Below are positions 17,318-26,842 of a DNA stretch of 52,497 nucleotides, one piece after another. How positions within the stretch are numbered: the first letter of the stretch is position 1; every line of letters starts with the position of its first letter. The stretch covers positions 1 through 52,497 of the forward strand of contig CAJXXT010000011.1 in the NCBI GenBank assembly GCA_913063495.1, read 5' to 3'. This DNA comes from an uncultured Gammaproteobacteria bacterium (GTDB taxonomy: Bacteria > Pseudomonadota > Gammaproteobacteria > Pseudomonadales > Ketobacteraceae). The translations under genes and the position numbers were made by a program. The notes below the pieces were generated by a model. The model was given only the letters and a program-made list of their open reading frames with translations. It made no database searches and had not been told where the DNA came from.

Positions 17318-19285
17318 CTACCCTTCTAATAACCATTCACTTTCTTTTTTAGGCAACGAAATACTATCAAGTGCCCTAGACATACCGGTATAGATAATAT
17401 TAAGTGCTTGCGTTCGTCTATCTTTGATACTTAACAAATGAGAATCAAACACATCAGGCGCAAGCATTACGTGCGACATCTCTTTTGATTTCGCTTCTGA
17501 GACAAGCCCTATATAGTAGCAATCGGGCGTATACACGGTTGCTTGACGACTTAATATTTCCTTAAACTGTTTTGCAGTAAAGCCTTTCCTAAAATACGTA
17601 TCAACTTCACGTAAACCGTTTGTTTGACCGCTGTTCTGAACCAATTCTTTCCAATTACCGAACCCCATTAATTCAGAGTGTCCCCGCTGTTCATGAAACC
17701 CATGAAGGTAACTAAGAGATTGCGGTATCAATGTGCGTAACGTTTTTAAGGTTCCGGGCATAACAACAAAGGGGCGATTCGCCTCCGCCAGTTGAATAAT
17801 AGCGATAAACGCATACCAATAATCACGGGATAACATGGCACAATAAAAGTCTGGAGGGGCAAACTCCATATAAGTCGACATCGTTGTTTTTCTAGCGCTT
17901 ACCCCTTGAAACTCTCCTGGCAGCTCAACGGACTTATGTTCTGACAACAGCACATTAAATACAGAGTCCACACCATTTCCCACCCGCATAGACTGAAATA
18001 AATGACGCTCCCTAACATTTGCTGCATCATCAACGAAATGCTGTTTACCATCCGTCACCTGGAATCTATCACCCAAAGAAATAATCGCTTGCGGGCTACG
18101 CTTTAACATTCCAGCCATCGACCCTGAAATATCATGAGATTCATCAACAATAATATATCGAAAATTATCAGGGATAGATAATGCATTCTCATCCACCAAC
18201 TTGATCTGATGAATACCTAAAATAGGTATGTCAGATAACGGATCAGGATTCTTAATCGCTTTCCAATACGTTTTTGCAAGCTCAATGTAGAGCGCTGAAG
18301 ACACCCCCTCTAACTGAGCAGGACAATGCTGAGGGCCAATATCAAGGTCGGATGAAACACAGTAATTATTAACAATTTGATCAATGATTTTGGCTACAAT
18401 TTCTGCGCTAAAACCATTCATCCCTTCAAGATGAAGTAACTTGGCTATTTGATGGTAATTAAGCGGGCGTAGTTTCGCATGATTCTCTCGCAATTCAATA
18501 CGTCGCCCCCAATACTCTCTACCCGCCCATTTATAATAAAGAATATAATGCGCTAAATATTCAAACGTCCACGCCTTAATTGACTTTCCTAATTTAGGAG
18601 AAATCAGGCTAATTTGCTCCATACTTTTTGTTAAATACAACGTGGAAAAATTGTTGAACAAATGAGAAAGACGAGTAACTAACGTTGTTTTTCCTGAGCC
18701 AGCAAACCCTTGAAGGGTTAGCGACTCCTCCGGGTTTCTTTCTAATTCACGAAGTAATATATCTTGTTCATCATGTTGCTTTAACCCTTGTATATTGATG
18801 TTATAGGAAACATTATCCGTTCTATACAAGGGTGCTTTTTGTTCATAGGCCTGATGCTGTTCTTGAGCGCTATCCCAAACGCCCTGATCGCTAAGCAAAG
18901 CATTTGAATGCATAGCTTCTGCATTCATTAGCGCAAATTTCATCTCTGGAAGTGCCGTATAAATATCTGCCCAGCAAGCGCTGCGTATACTCGATATCAG
19001 CGATACCTTCGCATCATCACCCCGCTCTTGAAGCTCGTCTGTTAATACCCCCAGTGCACGCTCAATTTTAGCGCTAGATAAGAAATTTTCAGAAGCCACC
19101 GCACTTATCGCCATATGCGAACGGTACAACACACACAGCGCAGCAAGCTCTAACGAACTACATTGCTGCAATAGCGAAACAGTCGAATGGCGAACATTTG
19201 AATCTGTGATGCTTTCAATTTCCGCCTGAGCGTTCATCAAAGCAAGGATTGTTGCCTCGTTGATCGGCAAAGTTGCTACTAACAC
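17318..19285 (-). CDS. Superfamily 1 (UvrD-like) helicase/ATPase
   Basis: A 655-residue ATPase. Walker A is LQGFAGSGKTTLVTRL with GFAGSGKT at 193-200, Walker B is IIVDESHD at 378-385, a motif III-like SLGDRFQ is at 403-409, and the C-terminus has NIIYTGMSRALDS, corresponding to SF1 motif VI. The first ~180 residues carry no motif I know. It should unwind or translocate on nucleic acid using ATP. The start is a GTG directly after the cysE TAA, with AGGGG 8 bases upstream inside the end of cysE, so translation is coupled. It is followed 9 bp later by the acidic protein. An SF1 helicase fused this way to a cysE operon is unusual and suggests a mobile or defence-like module (inference). Confidence 0.78.
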   Translation of the reverse strand: MLVATLPINEATILALMNAQAEIESITDSNVRHSTVSLLQQCSSLELAALCVLYRSHMAISAVASENFLSSAKIERALGVLTDELQERGDDAKVSLISSIRSACWADIYTALPEMKFALMNAEAMHSNALLSDQGVWDSAQEQHQAYEQKAPLYRTDNVSYNINIQGLKQHDEQDILLRELERNPEESLTLQGFAGSGKTTLVTRLSHLFNNFSTLYLTKSMEQISLISPKLGKSIKAWTFEYLAHYILYYKWAGREYWGRRIELRENHAKLRPLNYHQIAKLLHLEGMNGFSAEIVAKIIDQIVNNYCVSSDLDIGPQHCPAQLEGVSSALYIELAKTYWKAIKNPDPLSDIPILGIHQIKLVDENALSIPDNFRYIIVDESHDISGSMAGMLKRSPQAIISLGDRFQVTDGKQHFVDDAANVRERHLFQSMRVGNGVDSVFNVLLSEHKSVELPGEFQGVSARKTTMSTYMEFAPPDFYCAMLSRDYWYAFIAIIQLAEANRPFVVMPGTLKTLRTLIPQSLSYLHGFHEQRGHSELMGFGNWKELVQNSGQTNGLREVDTYFRKGFTAKQFKEILSRQATVYTPDCYYIGLVSEAKSKEMSHVMLAPDVFDSHLLSIKDRRTQALNIIYTGMSRALDSISLPKKESEWLLEG

Positions 19286-20068
19286 TTATTCCCCTTCAAT
19301 ATTCTGATCCATATTTAATGATGGCGCCGGACAACAAGGTTTCCCCACCACTTTTGCAGGCACACCTGCCACCGTGGTATGTGGAGGCACTGAGCTTAAT
19401 ACCACACTACCAGCGGCGACTTTGGCTCCAACACCGACCTCTACATTCCCCAGTACTTTTGCACCTGTTGCGATCAACACTCCTCGACGAATTTTGGGGT
19501 GACGGTCACCTACCTCTTTACCTGTTCCACCCAAGGTAACCTGCTGCATAATCGACACATCATCTTCAATCACAGCCGTTTCACCCACAACGATACCCGT
19601 TGCATGATCCACCAGAATACCACCACCAATTTTTGCTGCTGGGTGAATGTCGACGTTAAATACCATAGAGATTTGATTTTGAAAAAACAGAGCCAGCGCT
19701 TCTCGCCCTTGATTCCATAACCAATGGGAAACACGATAAGCTTGTAACGCTTGAAACCCTTTAAAATAAAGTAAAGGTACCGAATAATCAGAACATACTG
19801 GATCACGATCCACCACTGCCCTGACATCTTGACAAACATATTCAGCAATCGATGTATCACCATCAAATGCTTGCTGAATGATTTCTCGTACAGCAATGGC
19901 TGGCAAGGTCAACGAATCTAACTTATTCGCAAGGTGAAAACTTAACGCACCTTCTAAGGTATCGTGGTTGAGAATGGTCGCGTAGAAAAAACTCGCGAGA
20001 ATAGGCTCTTTACTCGCCTCTAACACAACTTCTTCTCGTATTGTGTCCCAAAGAGATGGGTTATCCAT
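19286..20068 (-). CDS. cysE: Serine O-acetyltransferase
   Basis: A 260-residue enzyme making O-acetylserine from serine and acetyl-CoA, the committed step of cysteine synthesis. The N-terminal helical region starts LWDTIREE; the C-terminal half is a left-handed beta-helix of hexapeptide repeats (NVDIHPAAKIGGGI, DHATGIVVGE, GTGKEVGDRHPKI, GAKVLGNVEVG) with the catalytic DHATG and RHPKI segments. Length and motifs fit the classical CysE. Its stop codon is directly followed by the GTG start of the helicase gene. Confidence 0.95.
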   Translation of the reverse strand: MDNPSLWDTIREEVVLEASKEPILASFFYATILNHDTLEGALSFHLANKLDSLTLPAIAVREIIQQAFDGDTSIAEYVCQDVRAVVDRDPVCSDYSVPLLYFKGFQALQAYRVSHWLWNQGREALALFFQNQISMVFNVDIHPAAKIGGGILVDHATGIVVGETAVIEDDVSIMQQVTLGGTGKEVGDRHPKIRRGVLIATGAKVLGNVEVGVGAKVAAGSVVLSSVPPHTTVAGVPAKVVGKPCCPAPSLNMDQNIEGE

Positions 20069-20168
20069 TATAGGTTCCTCATATGCGAATAGTATGCGGA
20101 TTGTATGCGAATTGTGCAGTTCAATCTATTAACGACAGTATAGCCAACCCTTGAAACAATCGGGATGA

Positions 20169-20930
20169 CTAATATTGCCAACTTAACGTTTGCAGCTGCT
20201 TATCACAGGTCTTCCAATCAGGGTAAACATGGCTCATGAACTGATAAAAGCGTTTATTGTGGGAAAACTCCAACAAATGGCATAACTCATGTACCACAAC
20301 GGCATCAATACAGCTTAAAGGGTACTTTGCTAAAGCGGTATTAAAGGTGATTTTCCCCTTGGTTGTACAGCTACCCCAACGACGTTTCATCTTTCGAATA
20401 GTCACATCTGAACCCGGCAAATCCAGATGAGCCATCTGCTCACGCCAATAGTCATGGCGATCAGTGAATAGCGCCAAGGCCTCTTTTCGGTACCAGCGAT
20501 CAAACTTCTTCTCAATTTGTTCTGGTGCTACGCCCCTAATGGAACGTAAAGCAATGATTGGTTGCTCAATATCAGAACTGGGATTCTCACCTTTAACATC
20601 CACTATACGGTGCGCCTCGCCTAAAAAATAGTGACTTTCTCCCTCTCGGTATATCGACTTGTGCGTCTCTGGGCGCAATGAAAACTCTTGTAGCTTCGCT
20701 AAAACCCACGATTGTTTTAACTGTAAAAAGGACTCCACCTCTTTTTTTGACACTCGTTTAGGTGCCCGAACCTCTACCGTTTGATCTGGCTTAACAATAA
20801 TGGCAATTGTTTTTCGCTTACTTAACACAAGCGAATACTCAATAGATTTCAACAAACTCACCCTGCAACAAGCCAAATAACACCAAAATACCGCAAAAAT
20901 GCCGTATTTAATCATCAAACCCAACGGCAT
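20169..20930 (-). CDS. YgjP-type (DUF45) zinc metallopeptidase-like protein
   Basis: A 253-residue protein with the YgjP/SprT-like signature: KMKRRWGSCTTKGKITFN followed by VVHELCHLLEFSHNKRFY, where HELCH plus a later His bind zinc. The family is of uncertain cellular role. The longest frame adds 26 hydrophobic residues before the usual family start; a TTG at 20852 preceded by GGTGAG would give a 227-residue protein starting near KSIEYSLVLSKRKT and is the likelier start. It lies 100 bp upstream of cysE on the same strand. Confidence 0.85.
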   Translation of the reverse strand: MPLGLMIKYGIFAVFWCYLACCRVSLLKSIEYSLVLSKRKTIAIIVKPDQTVEVRAPKRVSKKEVESFLQLKQSWVLAKLQEFSLRPETHKSIYREGESHYFLGEAHRIVDVKGENPSSDIEQPIIALRSIRGVAPEQIEKKFDRWYRKEALALFTDRHDYWREQMAHLDLPGSDVTIRKMKRRWGSCTTKGKITFNTALAKYPLSCIDAVVVHELCHLLEFSHNKRFYQFMSHVYPDWKTCDKQLQTLSWQY

Positions 20931-21159
20931 CGTATATTTAATAACCTAAGGGGCTTCAGGCCGACAATTATCTGACATTTCAGCACACCCTAACAGAAAC
21001 AGCCCATAACTGCATGACTTCATGGTGCTTTTCAACCACTCATAGCGTCTCTTCATATCAGACAGAAAACCTATAAAAAACAGATATTTAGCTCATTGGG
21101 ATTTTCCATCTATTACTTAATTAGAGCAATAACTAATTCTTTGCAGGAAAACACGTTCA

Positions 21160-22158
21160 ATGCCAGCAAGCCACACACCCTACCAAGCAATCATTTACAT
21201 ATTTGCGCTCCTGCTGGTTCCCCTTCTTACCTCCCATTCCCAAGCAAATGAACGATATTTTGATGACCACTTCGACGATCAAGATTATGCCACCATCACA
21301 TTTTACGGAGGTATGGGCCAGCGCAAAGGTGAATTGCGCTGGAATATTGCGAGTGACGCATCAGGCAGTAAGACCCCCAATATTTTGTCAGAACTCACCT
21401 TCGCGGACTTAACAATATTTGAGGTTCAAGGCGGTACTGATATTCGTTTCAATCGTGGTTTGCTGAAAAATTTTCGGATAGAAGGAAACATCAAATCTGG
21501 AACCAATAGCGATGGTTTGGTCACCGACTCCGATTATGATGGAGATAATCGCACAGATGAATACAGTCGAAGTGAATCTAACCCTGACGGATCGACCACA
21601 TTTGATGGCAAGCTTATCATTGGATATGAGATGCGTTTTAACGATCATATTGTTATTACCCCACTTATTGGGTATCGCTACAACCGGCAATCGCTAAAAA
21701 TGAAAGAAGGCGAACAAATATTAGATACCCGTACTGTTGCTCTGAGCCTAGGCCCCTTCTCATCGCCACTTAATAGCTCTTATGAGGCTGAGTGGAATAG
21801 CGCTATTTTTGGTTTGGACACACAATATCGCACTCAAAAACATCAACTTTCATTTCGCCTAGAGTTCACGCTTTCTGATTACTATGCAGAAGCCAACTGG
21901 AACCTACGCAGCGATTTCGCCCATCCAAAAAGCTTTGCGCATTGGGCGAGAGGTACCGGCAATAATATTGAGTTCAGGTACCAATATAACGTATCACCAT
22001 CATTTTCTTTATGGATGTCCTATCGTCTAGAAGACTGGACAACGAATGAGGGCGATGATGTGGTTTATTTTTCAGATGGAACCAAAGCAGGCACCCAGCT
22101 AAACGAAGTGGTTTGGGAGTCCACTGCCAAATCAGCTGGGTTTTCACTTAGATTTTAG
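21160..22158 (+). CDS. Predicted outer-membrane beta-barrel protein
   Basis: A 332-residue protein with a cleavable signal peptide (hydrophobic core at about 9-25, cleavage after SQA near 29). The mature part alternates polar and aromatic residues in strands such as FDGKLIIGYEMRFND and FSLWMSYRLEDW, and ends in AGFSLRF with a terminal phenylalanine, as in outer-membrane barrels. An acidic loop (about 118-138) is rich in Asp, Gly and Asn. It is convergent with the acyl-CoA dehydrogenase downstream. A role in uptake of a hydrophobic substrate is a guess from position. AGGA lies 12 bases before the ATG. Confidence 0.65.
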   Translation: MPASHTPYQAIIYIFALLLVPLLTSHSQANERYFDDHFDDQDYATITFYGGMGQRKGELRWNIASDASGSKTPNILSELTFADLTIFEVQGGTDIRFNRGLLKNFRIEGNIKSGTNSDGLVTDSDYDGDNRTDEYSRSESNPDGSTTFDGKLIIGYEMRFNDHIVITPLIGYRYNRQSLKMKEGEQILDTRTVALSLGPFSSPLNSSYEAEWNSAIFGLDTQYRTQKHQLSFRLEFTLSDYYAEANWNLRSDFAHPKSFAHWARGTGNNIEFRYQYNVSPSFSLWMSYRLEDWTTNEGDDVVYFSDGTKAGTQLNEVVWESTAKSAGFSLRF

Positions 22159-22187
22159 GGAACAGCAACGCCTTCACTGTTTTCTTC

Positions 22188-23318
22188 CTACAATCCCATC
22201 GATCTTCCAATAACCTCTTTCATAATCTCATTCGTGCCCGCAAATATCGTTGTGATTCTCGCGTCCGTATAAATGCGTGCAATAGGATACTCCATCATAA
22301 ATCCGTATCCACCGTGTAGCTGAACACACTCGTAGGCGACTTTATTTAATAAGTCCGATGTCCAGTATTTTGCCATACATGCCTCATCCGGCGTCACTTC
22401 TCCCTTCAAATGATTAGCAACCAGTGTATCAACAAAAGTTTGACCAATCATGATCTCAGTCTTCATTTCAGCCATTTTAAAGCGGGTATTCTGAAACTTA
22501 CCAATCGGCTTACCAAATGCCTTTCGCTCCATTACGTAAGCCAAGGTCTGATCCAGCGCATACTGCGCTGATGCTATAGAGCTAATGGCACAGGTAATTC
22601 GCTCTTGAGCGAGCTTTTGCATAAGATAGATAAAACCTTGGCCAGGATGCCCCAAAATATCGGTCTTTGGTACTATCACATTCTCAAAGAACAATTCGGC
22701 AGTATCTTGGGACTTCATACCCATTTTCTCTAAATTTGTGCCTCGAGAAAAACCTTCAGCGCCGCGTTCAACAACACAAAGCGATAGGCCCGCGCCTTCA
22801 ATTTGTGCCGCCACCACGACAATATCCGATAGAATCCCATTAGAGATAAATGTTTTGGAGCCGTTTAGAATATAGTGATCGCCTTTATCTTCTAATCGCG
22901 TCTTTATATTTTGTAAGTCACTTCCCGTACCAGGTTCCGTCATTGCTATCGCAAGAATTGCCTCCCCCGAAACAATCCTCGGTAACCAACGCTGTTTTTG
23001 CTCATCATTTGCGTAAGTATCAATATAAGGGGCAATAACATCATTATGAAGACTCAATACAAATCCAGATTCCCCAACATAGGCAAGTTCTTCCATCATA
23101 ATCATCGAATATCGATAATCTTTAAGCCCTAAACCACCATATTTTTCATCAACAAAAGGGGCGAGAAAACCATTTTCACCCGCTTTCTCCCAGATACGTC
23201 TATCAACAATTCCGTTCTTGATCCATTGCTCCGAGTGCGGAACAACCTCTTCGTTCACGAATTTTTTAAATGCATCACGAAAAACAAGATGTTCTTCTTC
23301 AAAAATAGTACGTTTCAT
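22188..23318 (-). CDS. Acyl-CoA dehydrogenase, long-chain/isovaleryl-like subgroup
   Basis: A 376-residue FAD enzyme oxidising acyl-CoA to enoyl-CoA. Motifs: AMTEPGTGSDLQNIKT (125-140), NGSKTFISNG, and C-terminal LHGGYGFMMEYPIARIYTDA. The usual C-terminal Glu base (YEG) is replaced by Ala360 in TIFAGTNEIM, while Glu239 sits in LAQERI; this is the arrangement of long-chain and isovaleryl-CoA dehydrogenases, whose base is in helix G, so the enzyme should be active. It lies downstream of the hydroxylase and reductase in a leftward operon and would degrade the acyl-CoA formed from the hydroxylated substrate. Confidence 0.92.
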   Translation of the reverse strand: MKRTIFEEEHLVFRDAFKKFVNEEVVPHSEQWIKNGIVDRRIWEKAGENGFLAPFVDEKYGGLGLKDYRYSMIMMEELAYVGESGFVLSLHNDVIAPYIDTYANDEQKQRWLPRIVSGEAILAIAMTEPGTGSDLQNIKTRLEDKGDHYILNGSKTFISNGILSDIVVVAAQIEGAGLSLCVVERGAEGFSRGTNLEKMGMKSQDTAELFFENVIVPKTDILGHPGQGFIYLMQKLAQERITCAISSIASAQYALDQTLAYVMERKAFGKPIGKFQNTRFKMAEMKTEIMIGQTFVDTLVANHLKGEVTPDEACMAKYWTSDLLNKVAYECVQLHGGYGFMMEYPIARIYTDARITTIFAGTNEIMKEVIGRSMGL

Positions 23319-23353
23319 AATTTTCTACCAACTCATTATAATTACACGTTGAA

Positions 23354-24553
23354 TTAAGCCGCAGCCGCGTTTTCCAAATGATCAGAATTTACAACGCTGC
23401 CCTTTAATTCCTCCCAACCACTGTTAACATTTGCTTCTCGTATTATTTGGTATTCTTCTTTTACAGCCTGATTTTGATCCCATTCCAATAACTTTGGAGT
23501 AATGACTTTTCTCCACAACGGCGGGACCAAAGTCGTCAAATATGCCGTCAATAATCCATTAGGCATTTCCGGTTGATCTGAATGAGTTAATAAATCTTGA
23601 TAATGAACCTGCGCATCCGCATGGTGATGACTATGTCGAGTTAAGTTATAAGTAAAAACACCGCTTACTACATGATTGCAGTTCCATGAATGCCTTGGTT
23701 GAACAGGTTCGCTGGGCTCACGAACTAACCCATAATGCTCAACATAATTTAGTATTTCTAAGGCAATTTTAGTCGATAGACAAACAAGCAAATACCCTGC
23801 TACACCAATGAGACCAGCACAGTAATAGGCAAAAATAGTCATCAATATCGAAACAAGCGACATACGTAAAAGAACGTTCTTAATGGAAATGAAATTTGAA
23901 CCAATTTTATCAAGCCGTGCACTTTCTATTTCCCACGCATTCACGACGGTTCGATACATGGCTTTTGGTAAATGTTGATATACGGTATCACCTCGCGCAG
24001 CCGTTGCCGGGTCTTTAGTTGTTCCAACGTATGAGTGATGCCCATAAACGTGTTCTATAGGAAAAGCGACCCCCCAATTCAGTGCCATGGCAACTCTCCC
24101 TAGCCACAAATCAAAAGGTCTTGATGTCCGGTGCGTCAATTCATGTCCTGCTAACCCTCCTGCCGCGGTAGTTAAGATCATTAAGAACGGAAACATTAGC
24201 GCGTAGTGATACCAAGCAGTGTTGTTTCTCACTTCAATAACATCTATGTCTGTTATGCCCAATATAAACTTCCCAACACCAAAGACATCTTGATCCCCCA
24301 CACCAAAAGCCCAAAACATTGCAAAAAACAAAGCAAATGCTGAAGGCAACGATAGATAAAGCGCTAAATCTAAAAAGAAAGGAAATTTATACGGCTTCTC
24401 ATCATAATCCTGTTTAAGAATTTGATCTGTAACGACAACACCAACAAGATAAATTAACCCCGGTAACCATAACCAGTATTCACCAAAAAACAACCCTATG
24501 GTAACTATCGCTGTATAAACGGTTGTAACGTAAAATCGTAAGTATCGAAACAT
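23354..24553 (-). CDS. AlkB/XylM-type membrane non-haem di-iron hydroxylase
   Basis: A 399-residue integral membrane monooxygenase that inserts an oxygen atom into an alkane or alkyl side chain. Histidine boxes: HELTH at 137-141, HVYGHH at 168-173, the AlkB-family NYVEHYG at 269-275, and RHSHHH at 306-311; QPRHSWNCNH at 285-294 is also AlkB-like. Six or so hydrophobic segments occur in pairs around these boxes. The upstream gene encodes a 2Fe-2S/flavin reductase rather than rubredoxin, the arrangement of xylene monooxygenase XylMA, so the electron path is probably NAD(P)H to reductase to hydroxylase. The substrate is unknown: alkane, alkylbenzene or terpene-like are all possible. Confidence 0.87.
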   Translation of the reverse strand: MFRYLRFYVTTVYTAIVTIGLFFGEYWLWLPGLIYLVGVVVTDQILKQDYDEKPYKFPFFLDLALYLSLPSAFALFFAMFWAFGVGDQDVFGVGKFILGITDIDVIEVRNNTAWYHYALMFPFLMILTTAAGGLAGHELTHRTSRPFDLWLGRVAMALNWGVAFPIEHVYGHHSYVGTTKDPATAARGDTVYQHLPKAMYRTVVNAWEIESARLDKIGSNFISIKNVLLRMSLVSILMTIFAYYCAGLIGVAGYLLVCLSTKIALEILNYVEHYGLVREPSEPVQPRHSWNCNHVVSGVFTYNLTRHSHHHADAQVHYQDLLTHSDQPEMPNGLLTAYLTTLVPPLWRKVITPKLLEWDQNQAVKEEYQIIREANVNSGWEELKGSVVNSDHLENAAAA

Positions 24554-24580
24554 AAAATAACCCTCTTATTTCCAGTAATA

Positions 24581-25612
24581 CTATTTAGATTGATCGGAAA
24601 ATATATCAAAAAACAAATTATCTTTTGGAACACCTGACACCACCATCTTTTCAATAGCGGCTTCAATCATTGGTGGTGGCCCACAAAAATACCCCTCACT
24701 CCCCCTCACCTCAGCCCCCTCTATAAAATCAGTGACAAAACCACGGAGCCCTTTCCAGTTACTATCAGCAGGCTCCTCAGAAAGAACAGGAAGAAAAGTA
24801 AACTTGCCAGCCCACGATGACCGGATGGATTCTATTTGATCGGTATAATACAAATCTTTCTGAGTCCGCCCCCCCACTAACAACAAAACCTCTCTTTTTG
24901 CTTGCTTCAATCCAGGGCTTTCAAGAGCATTTTCAAGTATGGCAATAATTGGCGCAAGCCCGCTACCACCAGCAATACAAACCATTGCACGCTCACTCTC
25001 ACGAAGATAAAACTCACCAAAACTCCCCTTAATGTTGATTTTTTTACCCAGAGCTTCACTCGATAAAAGCCAATTTGACATTTTTCCGCTTGGCACAGCC
25101 CTAACAAAAAATGCGATGCTAGAAGAACCATCAGCATTACAGGTATGGGCAAAAGAGTAACTGCGCGCAGGGTAGGATTTATCAATGACTGACACATTGG
25201 CATACTGACCCGGAACGTAGGTCATAGCCACATCCAAACGAACAACTATTTCAGAAATATCGTGAGTTAAAACCTTTTGCTCTACAATAGTGCCTATACA
25301 CTCTTGCTGCTGTAAGGGGTTATTCGGTAACTCAATAACAACATCTGATTTCGGAATACTTTGGCAACCGAGAATAAAATTTTGGCTCAAATCTTCTTTT
25401 GACAAAAGATAAGATGAATCAGTTAACTCCTTAACTTTTCCCGACACTAGTTTGCATTTACAGGCGGCACACCCCCCAACCTTACAGCTATAGGGAAACG
25501 CAATATCCGACCTAACAGCGCCATTCAGTATCGTTTCCTTATGCTCCAATTGAATGGGCAAATTATTATCAACCGTCAATTGAAATTGCTTTTTCTCAAA
25601 GAATCTAAACAT
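24581..25612 (-). CDS. XylA/BenC-type ferredoxin reductase partner of the hydroxylase
   Basis: A 343-residue electron-transfer protein with domains in the order [2Fe-2S] ferredoxin (Cys43, Cys48, Cys51 and Cys83), FAD-binding (ARSYSFAHT) and NAD(P)-binding (CIAGGSGLAPIIAIL and YFCGPPPMIEA). Length and order match XylA of xylene monooxygenase and related reductases. It is the first gene of a leftward operon with the hydroxylase 27 bp downstream, then the acyl-CoA dehydrogenase. The divergent AraC gene shares its promoter region. Confidence 0.9.
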   Translation of the reverse strand: MFRFFEKKQFQLTVDNNLPIQLEHKETILNGAVRSDIAFPYSCKVGGCAACKCKLVSGKVKELTDSSYLLSKEDLSQNFILGCQSIPKSDVVIELPNNPLQQQECIGTIVEQKVLTHDISEIVVRLDVAMTYVPGQYANVSVIDKSYPARSYSFAHTCNADGSSSIAFFVRAVPSGKMSNWLLSSEALGKKINIKGSFGEFYLRESERAMVCIAGGSGLAPIIAILENALESPGLKQAKREVLLLVGGRTQKDLYYTDQIESIRSSWAGKFTFLPVLSEEPADSNWKGLRGFVTDFIEGAEVRGSEGYFCGPPPMIEAAIEKMVVSGVPKDNLFFDIFSDQSK

Positions 25613-25758
25613 ACGAATATGTGCAACCTTATGGTTTGTAATCTCTAAAGAAGTATAAGGTTTGAGTGCGACACAGAAATAGATATGTAAAAGGCCTAAA
25701 AGGGGTATTTACGGCCAAATCATGCCATAGTAGCTATAGAGAAAAAGGGAGCGAATAC

Positions 25759-26760
25759 ATGATCAAAACTGCTGCAGGTATTTATTTACACTACATAGAT
25801 GGATATCTGAACGAACTGGACTTTGATAGTGAAGTGATTTTTCGAAGTACTGGACTGTCTTACCCCGACTATACCCAGCCGGGGGATCGAGTTGCGCTAC
25901 AAGTTATCGCGAAGCTTATCGAGCAGGTTAATACGCACGTTAGAAGACCAGACTTTGCCTTTCAACTTGGACGCAAAATCCCCTTGATGGCTCATGGGAA
26001 TCTTGGCGCTGCAATGCTAGCCTGTAAAGATTTACACGCACTATTAGTACTCAGCGAAAGGTTCTCTAGACTGGCATTCTCTTCTATCACACTCTCGGTA
26101 ATCGAACAGGGGAATAACATTGCCTTTAAAATCGCCACAGATACAGGGTTCCCAATACTTGATATCGCTATCGTAGATGCGATTTTGGGGACATCCATGG
26201 AAAACCTACAACGATTAAGCGGTGTCAACATCCAGCCAATCAGCGTAAAAATTCGCCATAATAAACCTCAAAACTCCGAGTTCTACAATACTCTACTGGA
26301 ATGCCCTATTGAATTCGATGCTCTTGACAACACATTGGTTTTTTCAAAAAAGACAATGGCAATCTCCCTCCAAACTGCAGATAACATTGGACAGGATATT
26401 TTGGTTGAAAAATGTAAAAAAGATTTAGATGACATTGAACAAGATTCACCATTAATCTCCCGAATAACTGATATCATTACCATACACCTAAGTACCTCCC
26501 CTTCACTTTTATTTGTCGCAAATACACTGCAGATATCTGAACGAACTCTTAGACGACGATTAGCTGAAGAAAATATTAATTACAGAAATCTGATAAAAGA
26601 AGTACGCCATGAAAAAGCATTGCATTTTTTGCGACATACGCAATTAAGAATTGAAAAAATTTCGTTGGAATTAGGATACAAAGAAACGTCTAATTTCAGA
26701 AGAGCATTCAAGGATGCAACAGGGAGATCACCGAGAGAATGGAGAAAACACGAAACATAG
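25759..26760 (+). CDS. AraC-family regulator, likely of the hydroxylase operon
   Basis: A 333-residue AraC protein with an N-terminal arabinose-binding-like domain (about 15-200) and a C-terminal double helix-turn-helix: FVANTLQISERTLRRRLAEE and IEKISLELGYKETSNFRRAF. The ATG at 25759 has GGGAG 8 bases upstream; the frame is open for 31 codons further upstream without such a site. It is divergent from the reductase, and the gap contains an inverted repeat AACCTTAT/ATAAGGTT (25625-25632 with 25655-25662). It probably activates the hydroxylase operon in response to substrate. Confidence 0.87.
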   Translation: MIKTAAGIYLHYIDGYLNELDFDSEVIFRSTGLSYPDYTQPGDRVALQVIAKLIEQVNTHVRRPDFAFQLGRKIPLMAHGNLGAAMLACKDLHALLVLSERFSRLAFSSITLSVIEQGNNIAFKIATDTGFPILDIAIVDAILGTSMENLQRLSGVNIQPISVKIRHNKPQNSEFYNTLLECPIEFDALDNTLVFSKKTMAISLQTADNIGQDILVEKCKKDLDDIEQDSPLISRITDIITIHLSTSPSLLFVANTLQISERTLRRRLAEENINYRNLIKEVRHEKALHFLRHTQLRIEKISLELGYKETSNFRRAFKDATGRSPREWRKHET

Positions 26761-26842
26761 CAATAACACCAATAAGCTCAATGTTATCTATAATGAAAAC
26801 GGTATCAAGCTCACCTTCCCACCCTTTTTACTGGTTCTACGC

